A DNA stretch of 64,000 nucleotides. Origin: Sternotherus odoratus. Taxonomy: Eukaryota > Chordata > Testudines > Kinosternidae. The notes under the pieces were generated by a model that was given only the letters and a program-made list of their open reading frames with translations, did not search any database and was not told the origin of the DNA. The stretch is from contig JAVMKO010000010.1 of NCBI GenBank assembly GCA_032164245.1, positions 43,918,848 to 43,982,847 on the forward strand, given 5' to 3'. Shown piece by piece: positions 48,961 to 60,421 of the stretch. Each line of letters begins with the position of its first letter. Position 1 is the first letter of the stretch. A program made the translations under genes and the position numbers.

Positions 48961-49942
48961 TCTGTATTCTGGGGGCGAGAGAGCGGGGGTGGTGGTGGAC
49001 TAAAGTTACTTTTTTAAACGAAGAACAAGTTTGTCATTATTTTCTATACTGTGTCTAAATACGTCATGTCCGTGGTTTTGTTTTAGACTGGCATCAAGGA
49101 TCTTGCACCATTTTGGGTATAAATAACCCTGGATTTTAAGGCCTTTGGAACTCTTACTTGTGCTCTGCAGATCCAAGCTACCAGCTAATCAAAATGATCA
49201 GCACCTTGCCCTGTCCAGTCCACTGCAGACAGAGCTTCATCATAAACCATGGGTGAATGTATTACCTTTCAGGAGACAGCCTTCAATGAAGCAACAGCCC
49301 CTGCAAAGGTTGCACTCGAGACCCAGTCATGTCAGGTTGGTGTGAAGCAGAATCAGACAAAGAACAGGGGCTTTGGTACCCAGGGATTCCTTATTTTCAG
49401 TTCTGATTGAAACTTGGGCCCGAGTTCACTTCCAGACGTTGGATTTTGTTACAAACGTGTTTTTACCAACTTCTGTTGAACAGATCTCACTTTATTTTAG
49501 GTAGCCATGCGGGAACCTCAGTAGGATCAGTTTAGATTTAGAGGAGAACCCAAATGTTGAGAGGTTGATCTGGTGCTCACCCACATCTGAGCCTGAAACC
49601 TGAGTGACCTGAGAACACGCTTAGCAGCTGGTACTCCCTGCTTTCAAGTGGGCTAGAAACACTGGGAGGATAGTGTGGACAGGTGCCACCCCAGAGCATT
49701 CCCTCATGGCCTCAGGTGCCCAGCATGCACCCTGCAGTCCATTCCTTTTTAGTTCTTTACAATTTATACTCCCGTAAATTCCTTGCAAAGCCAGCTACAA
49801 AAGTGCCATACAAATGTCTGTTCTCGCCTTCAGGTGACATTGTGAATACAAAGCTGGTAGCAGTATCTCCCATAAATATAAACAAAACTTGTTTGTCTTA
49901 GGCCTACTTCTTGTTCAGCCAACCGCTGAGTGGACTTCTAGG
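48961..49942. other. Intergenic, nothing recognised
   Basis: No exon or repeat was identified. Confidence 0.4.
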
Positions 49943-49950
49943 CTCTAAAG

Positions 49951-50552
49951 CAGGGGTCTCAAACTCAAATGACCACGAGGGCCGCATGAGGACTAGTGCA
50001 TTGGCTCGAGGGCCGCACCACTGACACACACACACACCCTCGCTGCCCCGGCTGTGCCCCCATTCCACCCCTTCCATGAGGACTAGTGCACTGGCCCAAG
50101 GGCCGCACCACTGACACACACCCCGCCCTTGCTGCCCCAGCTCTGCCTCCACTCCACCCCTTCCATGAGGACTAGTGCACTGGCTCGAGGGCCGCACCAC
50201 TGACACACACCCCGCCCTCGCTGTCCTGGCTCCGCCCCCACTCCACTCCTTCCAAGAGGTCCCACCCCTGCCCCACCTCCTCCTCTGAGCACGCAGCTCC
50301 CCATTCCCTCCTGGAAAGCGCTAGGCACCACCAACAGCTGTTTGGCAAACAAAGCAAGAGCAATCTAGGAAGTCCAGAGCTAGAAACACACGCGGCCCAG
50401 CCAGGCAGCAGAGAAGCCTCCACTTCTGGCCCCTCCGTCCTGCAAACTGCTATGGGGGGACCGGGGGGGGGGGGGGCAGGAAGCTTGGCGGGCCGCAGGG
50501 AAGGGCTTTGCGGGCCGCATATGGCCCCCGGGCCGCATGTTTGAGACCCCTG
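49951..50552. mobile_element. hAT element with internal tandem repeats
   Basis: The termini CAGGGGTCTCAAACTCAA and GTTTGAGACCCCTG are flanked by a perfect 8-bp duplication CTCTAAAG (49943-49950 and 50553-50560). The interior holds three copies of a unit containing GAGGACTAGTGCACTGGCTC, starting at about 49988, 50078 and 50167. Confidence 0.95.
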
Positions 50553-51329
50553 CTCTAAAGTTTTACAATGGGGATTTTTGAGTGCAGCTATGTAACAACA
50601 ACAACAACAAAATCTACATTTGTAAATTGCACTTTCATGATCAAGAGATTGCATTATGGTACTTGTATGAGGTGAACTGAAAAATACTATTTTATCATTT
50701 TTACAGCACAAATATTTGTAATAAAAATATAGTGATCATTGTATACTTTGTATTCTGTAATGTAATTTAAATCAGTATATTAGAAAATGTATAAAAATAT
50801 CCAAAAATAAATAGAATACCAATTGAAATTTATTAACAGTGAGATTAAAAATGTGATTAATCTCAATTTTTCTGAGTTAATCACATAAATTAACTGCAAT
50901 TAACAGCCCTAATTTCTGCGTGACTTCTAAAATGTATCACATTCAAAAACATCCAGCAGCAGGAAGATTATGTTAAAGTTGATCCTATGACAGCTAGTCA
51001 GCTGGATTTCATTCTTTTAACCATGCCAGAAAACTTCATATTTCTTCCTGAGCTTCCTCCACTATGTCAAATAACGGAATGTAAAAACCCAATTTCTTTT
51101 CTCAAACTTTCCTCCTGAAACGTGAATCTTTCCTTCTATGAAGGAACTGCTGCCACTGAGCAGTACAATTGTTACTGGTAGGTCTAAAGACTTCTAAGCC
51201 CCTGTCCTTCATTTCTACTTTAGCTCTTTGCTTTTTCAACTCTGTAAATCCAGCCCTGGACACAGGGTTTTCTTGCTCTCCAATAGCTCTGAAATTAGAT
51301 TGTGCCTGAAAGTCCTGGAGGGCTGGATA

Positions 51330-52060
51330 AAGTATGCTAGCCAAGGACAAGTGCAGAGTCCTGCACTTAGGACTAGGGACCGAGTGGCTAGGCAGCAGTT
51401 CTGCAGGAAAGGACCTAGGGGTTGCAATGGACAAGAAGCTGGATATGAGTCAACAGTGCGCTCTTGTTGCCAAGAAGACTAACGGCATTTTGGGTTGTAT
51501 AAGTAGGGGCACTGTCAGCGGATCAAGAGAAGTGATTATTCCCCTCTATTCGGCATTGGTCAGGCCTCATCCAGAGTAGTGTGTCCAGTTTTGGGGCCCA
51601 CACTACAAGAAGGATGTGGAAAAATTGGAAAGCGTCCAGTAGAGGGCAACAAAAATGATTAGGAGGCTGGAACACATGACTTGAGGAGAGGCTGAGGGAA
51701 CTGGGATTAATTAGTCTGCAGAAGAGAGGAATGAGGGGAGATTTGATAGCTGCTTTCAACTACCTGAAAGGGGGTTCCAAGGAGAATGGATCTAGACTGT
51801 TCTCAGTGGTGACAGAACAAGGAGTTGCAGTGGGGGATGTTTAGGTTGGTTATTAGGAAAAACTTTTTCACTGGGAGGCTGGTGAAGCACTGGAATGGGT
51901 TACCTAGGGAGGTGATGGAATCTCCTTCCTTAGGGGTTTTTAAGGTCAGGCTTGACAAAGCCCTGGCTGGATGATTTAGTGGGGGTTGGTCCTGCTTTGA
52001 TCAGGGGGTTTGACTAGATGACCTCCTGAGGTCCCTTCCAACCCTGATATTCTAGGATTG
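51330..52060 (+). mobile_element. CR1 LINE 3' portion
   Basis: The plus strand gives [37 protein letters not shown] and [24 protein letters not shown] CR1 signatures. The canonical 3' end CCTTCCAACCCTGATATTCT follows. It is 5'-truncated with a stop after the ALVRPHPE motif. Confidence 0.92.
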
Positions 52061-52065
52061 GACTG

Positions 52066-52204
52066 GTAACAAAGTCCTTTGCTTCCGACGAAGTGGGTAT
52101 TAGCTCACGAAAGCTTATGCTTCAAAACTTTATAGTTAGTCTTTAAGGTGCCACAGGACTCTTTGTTACCTCTGCTATTCCAGACTAACACGGCTACCTC
52201 TCTG
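52066..52204 (+). mobile_element. Penelope-like repeat insertion with 17-bp target duplication
   Basis: This 139-bp insertion contains CCGACGAAGTGGGTATTAGC then TCACGAAAGCTTATGC, and the tail TAGTCTTTAAGGTGCCACAG. Both sides carry the same 17 bases, starting ATTCTAGGATTGGACTG (52049-52065 and 52205-52221), where the CR1 end was duplicated. The long direct repeat points to reverse-transcription-based insertion. Confidence 0.8.
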
Positions 52205-52489
52205 ATTCTAGGATTGGACTGTCAGTGTGGGGCACTGTGGGACGGCGTCTGAAAGGCAGCAACTGTCAAGGTAAGTGATGCAGCATCTACACTGACAGTC
52301 CGTTGACGTAACAACCTCAACCTCAATGCTCTGCCTCTTGCGGAGGTGGAGTCGGGTGGGTGTGGTGGGCGAGTTATGTCAGTGGAAGATACATTTTAGT
52401 GCAGACGCTTACAGAGTTAGGCAAGTCCAGGGGTGGAGAGTTGTATGGGCCCGTGGTGCCCGAGCTCCAGCAAATTCAGAGCCCGCGCT

Positions 52490-52551
52490 GTGTGTGTGTG
52501 TATGTGTGTGGTGGGGGGAGGGGGGGGGAAAAAAAAAAAAAAAAAAAAAAA
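52490..52551. repeat. (GT)n, poly-G and poly-A tract
   Basis: TGTGTGTGTG, then a G-rich run, then about 23 A. Confidence 0.9.
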
Positions 52552-53079
52552 GAGGACTTGGACCCATTCTGGGCACCAGCAAAAAATATACAAACCTGCT
52601 GCCCTTGGGTAGGTCGACAGAAGGCAGCCTACATCTAACTAGTGTGGACTAGGCAAAGAGAGAGAACCACCATCACCAAAAGGATGCACAGAAACTAAAT
52701 GCAAAGTTATGCTGATACTGTTCTCCAGGCCAGTCCCTTCACTGGCACCACCTGGGTTTCCCTCCCCCTTGCCCTCCCCATCAGCTCAGTTTAATTCTCA
52801 GAGGCTCACTGGGGTGAGCTGCATTGTTGCTGCTTGCTCAGAGCAGCTTGCACAGCCTGGCCAATCAGAGCTGGGAGCTCGTTACACACACTGCATCCAT
52901 CTGCAGGAGATGTTTATCAAAAACTCAGTGACAAAAACTGCTGTGGTTTGTGTTCTTTTTCTGAGCAAGTCCAAGGGACTCGGAAGGGACTTTTATCCCC
53001 AAGCTAAACATTTCTGCACTGGGCACTACCAAACCTGCTAATGATTTTTTGCCCTTCGCTGATACCTTTCGTCAGAGGA

Positions 53080-53250
53080 TCTCAAAGAGCTTTGCAAACA
53101 TGACTTAATGAAGCTTCACACCTCCCCTGTGAAGTAAATAAGAATTATTGTGCCATTCTATTGATGATCAATTGAGGCACAGAGAGATTAAGTGATTTGC
53201 CTACATTTACACAAAGTGGTGGAGCAAAGAATATAAAATTAGAGTTCTGT
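53080..53250 (+). repeat. MIR-like SINE
   Basis: The core ATTGAGGCACAGAGAGATTA then AGTGATTTGCCTACATTTAC fits MIR. Confidence 0.85.
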
Positions 53251-53744
53251 CACTCTCCTGCTCTGACCAGTAGGGTGTGGTATATGCAATATACCTGACT
53301 AGGTGAATCTAGCTCTGTGATATTGCTACATGTCTGATTTCTAAGGGCTTAAACTCTGCTCTTTCTCAGCGAGTCTCATGGCCCTTAAAAGTTTCTTGCG
53401 CTGCCCTGACCATGATGCTAAGATCCAAAGGAAATGGCGTTTGCCTCATTTTTCAATATCCTTCCTCAGTTTCAAGTGACTATGTGTCACATACAAAATA
53501 AACCCGGTTCTGTGACACCATTTCTAACATATAGACCTAGTCTCCTCTTCCACTGGTGTTTAATAGGCACGTCACCCACTGTGCCCCTCTCTCCTAGGTC
53601 CACCTTCACCTAGATGCAGCAGGAAGTCAGACATTCATTTATCTTTGTTAATTATTGATTTGTAGGTGTATCCAGTGTGGCACTTGAACAGCATGTTTTA
53701 ATTCAGCCAAATGCAAGGTCACAGTTAGGAACAAAGAATGCAGG

Positions 53745-55190
53745 TCATACTTAAGTGTATCCTGGAAAGTAATTAATCGGCAAAGCACTTAGAGGTCATG
53801 GTAGAGACCCAGTTGAACATGAGCTCCCAGTGTGATGCTGTAGCTACAAGAGTAGAAGCAAACCTTGGATGTATAAGCAGGAGAATATGAAGCGGCAGTA
53901 GAGAAGTCGTATTACCTTTGTATTTAGAACTATAGGCTTAGAAGGGACCACAGGGGTCACCTAGTCTAACCCCTTGCCAAGTCGCAGGACTTGTTGTGGT
54001 TCAAATATGGCCATCATGGAATGCTGGGTCCAGGTTGGATGTTTAAAAAAGAATGTTTGAAAAATGGAAAGGGTTCAGGAAAGAGGTACCAGAAGGATCT
54101 GAAGTCTAGCCAGCCCTCCAGTAAAGACTGAACTGCTCAATCCATGTAGCTATCCCAAGGGAAGGTTCTGAGTTGATGTGATCACCGTGTACAGGTACCT
54201 CGGCGGGGAAGAGGTTTCCAGCAGACAGATCGAAGGCACAGAACAAGATCCAGTAGCTGGACACTGAAGCTAGACAAGCAAGAAATAAGGCTGTTTTGTT
54301 TAACAACAAGAGTAGTTAACCACTGGAGCGGGTTACCTAGGGATGTGGTCAGAGGCTGCTCTAGGCAGAAGCAAACTACGTAGCTATTTAGGGCAGAAGA
54401 TTTTGGGACCTCCCTCGGTCCCTTCTGGGCAATGGGGCATGATGCTGGTGAGGCCGCCCAGGGAGGGGCAGGGAAGTGTTTCTGCCCTCTCCCCAGGGCC
54501 CCCAAAGAACAGGAAGCGCCTCCAGCCAGCTGCTAGGGACATACTGCTTCTCCCCCCACCCCACTCCTGGCATGGGTAAGATGGTGGCCGTGGGGCTCGG
54601 GACTGTTCCTGGCGACGCCACCAGCACTGCCAGGCCTTTCACCACCCATCCAACTCCATGTTGATACCCACCCCTCAATATCTGCTCTGTGCCTACCTCC
54701 TGTGGGCCTTGCTGCCTGGGCAGTCCCCGGACAGGGCCCAGCCACCACCCTCACCTTTCACCATGGCCACTCGGCACTATGAGCGCAACCCTGAGGAACT
54801 CAGCTGGGAAGGGGTGGGGAGCGGATTGTGGGGCAGGCGGAAGTTGGCTGGGGCAGACAGGGGTTGCAGGCCAAGGATGCAGGGTGCAGGAGGCTGGGCC
54901 AGACGTACACAAGTCCCATTGTGGTAGAGCTGAGCAGCTCCAGGGGAAAGTTTGTGGGGTGCCCACCAGTCCTAGGGGCTGGATGGGGAGTGGGTCCTTG
55001 GCTATGGGGTGGTGGAAGAGGCTGAGGAACGGGTCACCACTGCGATCTCTTTAAACAGAGGCTGGGTACAGTGTTAGAAGCTATGCCATGGCTCAAAGAG
55101 AAGTGATGGGCTTTATACAGAAATGACTTTGGCCTGTGCTATCAGCACGATCAGAATTAAGATAGATGATCAGAGCGGCTCCTTTCGGCC
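53745..55190 (+). mobile_element. CR1 LINE fragments, interrupted
   Basis: CR1-like motifs run from about 53745 (GGTCATGGTAGAGACC, AGTGTGATGCTGTAGCTAC) to about 54360 (ACTGGAGCGGGTTACC). They resume at about 55045-55190 with a 3' end (ATCAGAGCGGCTCCTTTCGG). The GC-rich 54361-55044 in between is not CR1 and was not identified. Confidence 0.7.
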
Positions 55191-55194
55191 TAAA

Positions 55195-55345
55195 ATCGAT
55201 AAACTCCTGTGTGTCTCAGTTTCCTTATCCCTAGTTCCAAATGACCTCTCAGGACGGTTGTGAGGTTGAACTCACTGTTAATTATGTGATTGGAGAGCCT
55301 TGGATGAAAAGTGTTAGCTGGGCATAAAGCATATTCATTATTATT
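55195..55345 (-). repeat. MIR-like SINE fragment
   Basis: GTGTCTCAGTTTCCTTATCC followed by GGACGGTTGTGAGGTTG and TGTTAGCTGGGCATAAAG resembles the 3' half of MIR-type SINEs. Confidence 0.6.
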
Positions 55346-58300
55346 CACCCCCGAAAATGGCTTCCTTTCCTTTGTCGTTCCGATGACATACGCAGACACC
55401 TCGTGAGATCACAGGTCCCCAAAACAGACTGCACACAGGATGCAGGAAACCACACGTCTCTGGGGCAGGCGTGTTCAGTGTGTCACTTACTATAAAAGGA
55501 GAGGCAGAAACCGACCTAAGTCTGCCAGTGTGTGTTTTTCAAGTGGTTCAAATGTATCGGCCCTCCCCTGGTCATGCTGAAAGAACACAAGAGAGCTAGA
55601 GGCACCGGGGCCAGATTCACACGGTCACCGCTCCGAGCAACCCGCAATATCTCCCATGAGTCAGCAGGGGGAGCAATTTTCCATGCGCAATCAAACAATG
55701 GCCAGAGATTGAATTCTTGGAGCAGTGGGAAACCTGGTCTGTGTTCTGCTCATATCCTCGCAGTCGCCAGCACGTTACTTTTCAAAAGCTGAGGCACAGG
55801 CCCTGGCTGCCGAAATACCACGATTACCATCATCTGCAATGGTCATTAAATGCCATGATCATGTCTGTAGTCCCAATACTATAGACGAGAACATGTGGAC
55901 ATAATTGATGCCCATTATGCTGAACAATACAAGAAGAATAAAAGGTACAAGAGACCCTGGGCAGTTTGATCTGGAAACTACAGAGCTACCCCTGTTAGCT
56001 CCAGCAGCAAAGGGGGCTGACACACACTTCATTAACCCACAACCTGGTGAGTTCAGTGTCTCTGAGCCTATTGCATATGGCTTAGCTAGACTACCAGGTG
56101 GTGAAGAGGATAATTTTAAGGCATTTGAAAGACCACGCTTCCCCACCACCTGGCTAGCTTTACGCAGATTGCCTCTCTGGAGAGAGTGAGTTATGGGATA
56201 CACGACAAAGGGGAGATTAATTGGAAAACATATGGAAACAATGTCCAGAATTTAATGATGGCTCAGGGATTAACATATAAAAGCATCTGACTCTACTCCA
56301 GTTCTTGGATAAATTGCTCAGTAGACAAGGCTTCACCCCAAAGTCTGTACTGCACCTCTCAAGAGATGGCACAGATGGCACAGCCTAGGAGACAGGAAAC
56401 AGAGGGGGTGGCTTTCACACCAGCCTAATACTGGGCTTCCCAAAGGAGGGAACAGCATAACGTTAAGCAATCTCAGGATCTGCTCACATTTAGATCAGCC
56501 TCACATGGCTGGCTGTTGCCTGCTCTGCAACACAGAATACACAGAGACCTTTGGGCTCATCCCTCAACACATCCTCTCCTGCTTCTGGCCCATCAAGTCA
56601 CAGGTTTGTCAGGGAAATCCAAAACCTTCCATTGGGGAATTCTTCAGCAACCCCACTTACCCTTCTAGATCCCCTAGGCCGTGGCTGGCCTGGCTGATCC
56701 CACTACAGCACCCAAACAGCAAGCCCCAAGCAGGCACGGATCACCTCCCCTGTCGCTAAGTGCATCCCTTACCCATGCCTGCCGGTGACACATCCAGGTG
56801 ACCCAACCCTTAGAACTGTCCGGAGCGTGAGGTACCCCTTTTCTGTGGGACAGGATGCTCCACTCACCACTGCATGGTGTCTCCTCCTGGCTGTTCTGCC
56901 AGGCCAGTGCGCCTTCCAGCAGGCACACTCCCCACTCTCGCTCCAGGAACTGCAGCATCCTCTCCAGGACTCGGCCCTCCAGCCAGGTCACTGGGTGGTT
57001 TCCCCTTCCAGGGGGCATGAATCAAAGTCCCTGCTCATGCACACCCTCAGCAGTCCTCCCCTTCAGTGCCCCATGGCCATGCCTTCAGCAGCTGGCGGAG
57101 GACCCAGACCAACCTGCCCTTTACTCTGGGTTCCAGCTCAGGGACCCGCTAAACAGCAGCAACCAAGCTGTGGTTCCCTCCCTCACCTTGCCCTCTTCCT
57201 TAGGCCTGGGCCTGGGCCAGCCTTCCCCAGCCTCCTGGGTACATCACACTCAGCTCCCTCCTGCCAGGGAGTGACTGCAGCCTACTTCCTTGCAGTCCCT
57301 CTGCTTCCAATTTCCTGCCTTTCTACAAGCCCCACCTGTTCCACACATTTGAATTTTCCCTAATCAGGATTTTCCACCCAGACTGCAGCCTAATTGGCTG
57401 ATTGGGCTCACCTGGCCCCAATTCAGCCCCAGCAGGGCCTGCATAGGAAGCACACCCCACCACAGCAGCATACAGGCACTAAGTCAGTGCCGAAAGGGGG
57501 GTTACCCAGCCAGGACACACTTGTGTCCTTCTGGCTTTAGCGTGGTCCCTTTAACACTCATGAAAAAAAAAAAAAAACAGTGTTATCCCTCCTTATTGCA
57601 GTTTACAATAGCAAAGCGTCAGGCTAGGAAACAAGTGCCATTACCTTTTTTGTTTTCCCTTTTTTCTCAGTATTAAAGTCTTTGATGCTTGCAGTTTTCT
57701 GAACCTCCAGAGGGCCTTTCCTTACTGTCCTGAGCAGTGTCATGCAGCCTCTTTAATCTTTTTACTTCCACACAGGTAAAAAAACTTTGAGACCATTTCC
57801 AGCCCTGAGGATGTAGGCTGAGATCCGGGCTGAGCAGAAGCAAAGGAACTTTCTACAGTTACATTAAAACAGCTCAAAGGCATATTAATGCACTTGATAT
57901 TTTAATATGGTTTTAGACTAATTGTTCATGAAGGCTGCCTTGGTAATGCAGCAATGACATAAGAGAAATCGGGCCAATTGAGCTTTACATGAGCTCACAG
58001 GCTCATTAGACTGTAACGAGTTTGTCAGGTCCTAGGTGAGAGGTGTTTGTAGAGGACAGAGTCACAGCAGTGCCTGTGTTGGTGGGGAGTAAAATGGAGC
58101 CATGCCTGGGGAGCAGCAGAGATAGCAGCATTGATGGAGTCCTGGTCCTGCTGCTGCCCAGAAGCTGAGGAGGGGACAGGAGGAGTCACGGTAGGCCTGG
58201 ACCTTCTCCCACTGGCCACCCACCACCTTTTCAGGACAGGTTTATGAGCTGGGAGGGGGTGGGGAGAAGTGAAGGCAGGAGAGCACTGGTGATACGTCCG

Positions 58301-60420
58301 GCACTGGGCTCTGGCCCCAGACACCTAGTTATGCCCCAGAGACCGCCAAACTCCAGAGAAAACCCTCTCAAACTTGCTGCAGCCCCAGGTCCCTGAGAAA
58401 TCTGCAGCCCCCTGTACTCAGACGCCCTCCCTGCCAGAACCCCAGAACCACTGAATCTCACTGAACTTCAGACTCACGGGCTATATTTTATGTTATTAAT
58501 TTGGGTGAGCCCTTCTGCCATTTTAAAAAACAATAACAGCACATGAGTATAAATAATTTCATGAGCTAAACTCTGAATGCCAGGGTGATGCCATACACAT
58601 GTAGAGAAGTGCCAAAGGGTCTGTACAGTGCACGACCCTTTATTTCAGCTGGGTATGGGAGACCCCCAAATTTTTTCAGATACTTTAAGCCTTGCGAAGA
58701 GGCTCTCTGATCTCTTGGGGATGGGGAAGGGAAGTGCTTTGCTCATAAAGGAGTAACAGTCTCTCCCCTCCCCTTGGAAGGAAGGTAGGACCCCCCCCCC
58801 CCCCCCCGCCAACTTTGTGGCAGACTGAAGCAGAGACAGGCATAGGGGGTCAATCTGGGGGGATGGCAGGAGGCATTCGTTCTTCTCCACCCATCAAACT
58901 TTGTACTCTAGTCAAACTTCCTACAGCCTCTGCAAGGAACCATGCGGATGCAAAGGAACCTGCTGTTGTGTGCCAGGGTCTGAGCTCTACGCACTGCACT
59001 GGCTGACAACAAGGTTGCATTAACCCTCGCTGTAAACACGGCTCCAATCAGTGTGTTTGGGGCGGCTGCCTTTCCTCTCATTCCCTTGGGTCTTTCTCTC
59101 CACTGACGCTGGCTGTGTGTAAAGAGGCACATCCATTTCCAGTGCCCTCAGCGCTCCTGTGGTGTCCCTGCAGACCACTGGGGTAACGCCACCAGGATGA
59201 GGCGGGCAAGAGTTTCTGAGCAGATCCACAATCTCCATCCCATGCAGCTTTACCAACAGGAGAGGCCCCCCTGGACGGGATGGCTGCTGCTCACCCAGGG
59301 CATGCAGTGGTTCACTGCAGAGGAATACACAGGCAAAGACATTGGGCTCAGCACTGCAAGCTCACTGTAGGAGAGAACGCAGCCACATTGTCCACACACA
59401 TTAGGAAGACCGGGAGAGCTGCCAGGGTGGGAAACTCCCTTCATTACTTTGGTCCCCTCTCTGTGAAGGAAATGGAGGTTTGGAATGCTTGAGACCATGT
59501 TAAAGGGCTCAAGACTTCCTGAGAATCTGGCTCCTTTAAGCATTGTTGGTTTGGGCACCCAGCATGACTGATCACTCTTGCAGATCTTGACTCCCGGTTT
59601 CCTTGCAATGCTGTCAGGCCTGATCCTAGATAGGGGGAGGGTGTCTGCCTGTCCGTCCATCCATGGGGCCAGCGATTGCCGATCATACATCTCAAGTTTC
59701 TTGACAGAAAGCTGTCTGAGCACCGCAGTGAAGATGGCTTACCTGTCTTGCAGGGCTGTGAAGGGTTCATCGCTAAATGTCGCTGCAGTGGGAGGCACGT
59801 CCGGTACAAAACATAGGCCTCTCCTGGAGAGTTTGCAGCTTAGCAGTTATCTGTAGAAAGAGCAAATGCCCCAAAAGAGCTGAGGGTTGGGGGGTTACCT
59901 TAAACATTTCACATATAGATGGAGCAATGACTCAGTATACAAAGTACAGGTACCCAATGTCCTACTTTACAGACAGGAGGAAGTGAGGCATGGAGTTGTG
60001 GCTAACATTTTCAGACATGGACTCTGATTTCCGATGCCTCAGGTGGTGTGAGGAGCTGGGGCTGCTCGTGTCTAAAGCTCAGGCCCCAGGCATCTGAACC
60101 TGCCCCTCTTGGAACAACATCTGCACGAGACTTGTGCAAGGTTGCAGAGGCAGCCCCTCAGAGCCGTGACTAGAATCCAGGAATGCTAACGCCCAGTGAT
60201 GTGCCCCACCCGCTGGAGGGATCTTCTCTCCCTTTCCTAGAGTTCTGCAGATATCATCACACTTGTGTTTCACGGTGCCTGGCATCTTGTCCTCGGTGCC
60301 CCTACCCGGCAAACTGTAACTAATGCTTGTTTGGCTGTGGTGCCACCTACTGGTGACTGGCCAAAGAGCAGCGTCCTGGTTAAGGATTTATTCCCTTAGA
60401 ACAGGTGTTACATGTGACTC
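55346..60420. other. Intergenic, mostly unrecognised
   Basis: No exon was recognised. There is a poly-A run at about 57565 and a poly-C run at about 58791-58807. About 56820-57475 has pyrimidine-rich sequence with CTAATTGGCTGATTGGGCTC, which faintly resembles the solo LTR at 43.7 kb, but its borders could not be set. Confidence 0.4.
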
Positions 60421-60421
60421 G

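Noticed and set aside
55859..56203. Overlapping frames on both strands of about 94-114 codons
   Set aside because: No family was recognised and overlapping antisense openness suggests chance.
56785..57363. 192-codon Pro/Ser/Leu-rich frame
   Set aside because: Composition matches pyrimidine-rich sequence; no domain; possibly part of an LTR-like repeat whose borders could not be set.
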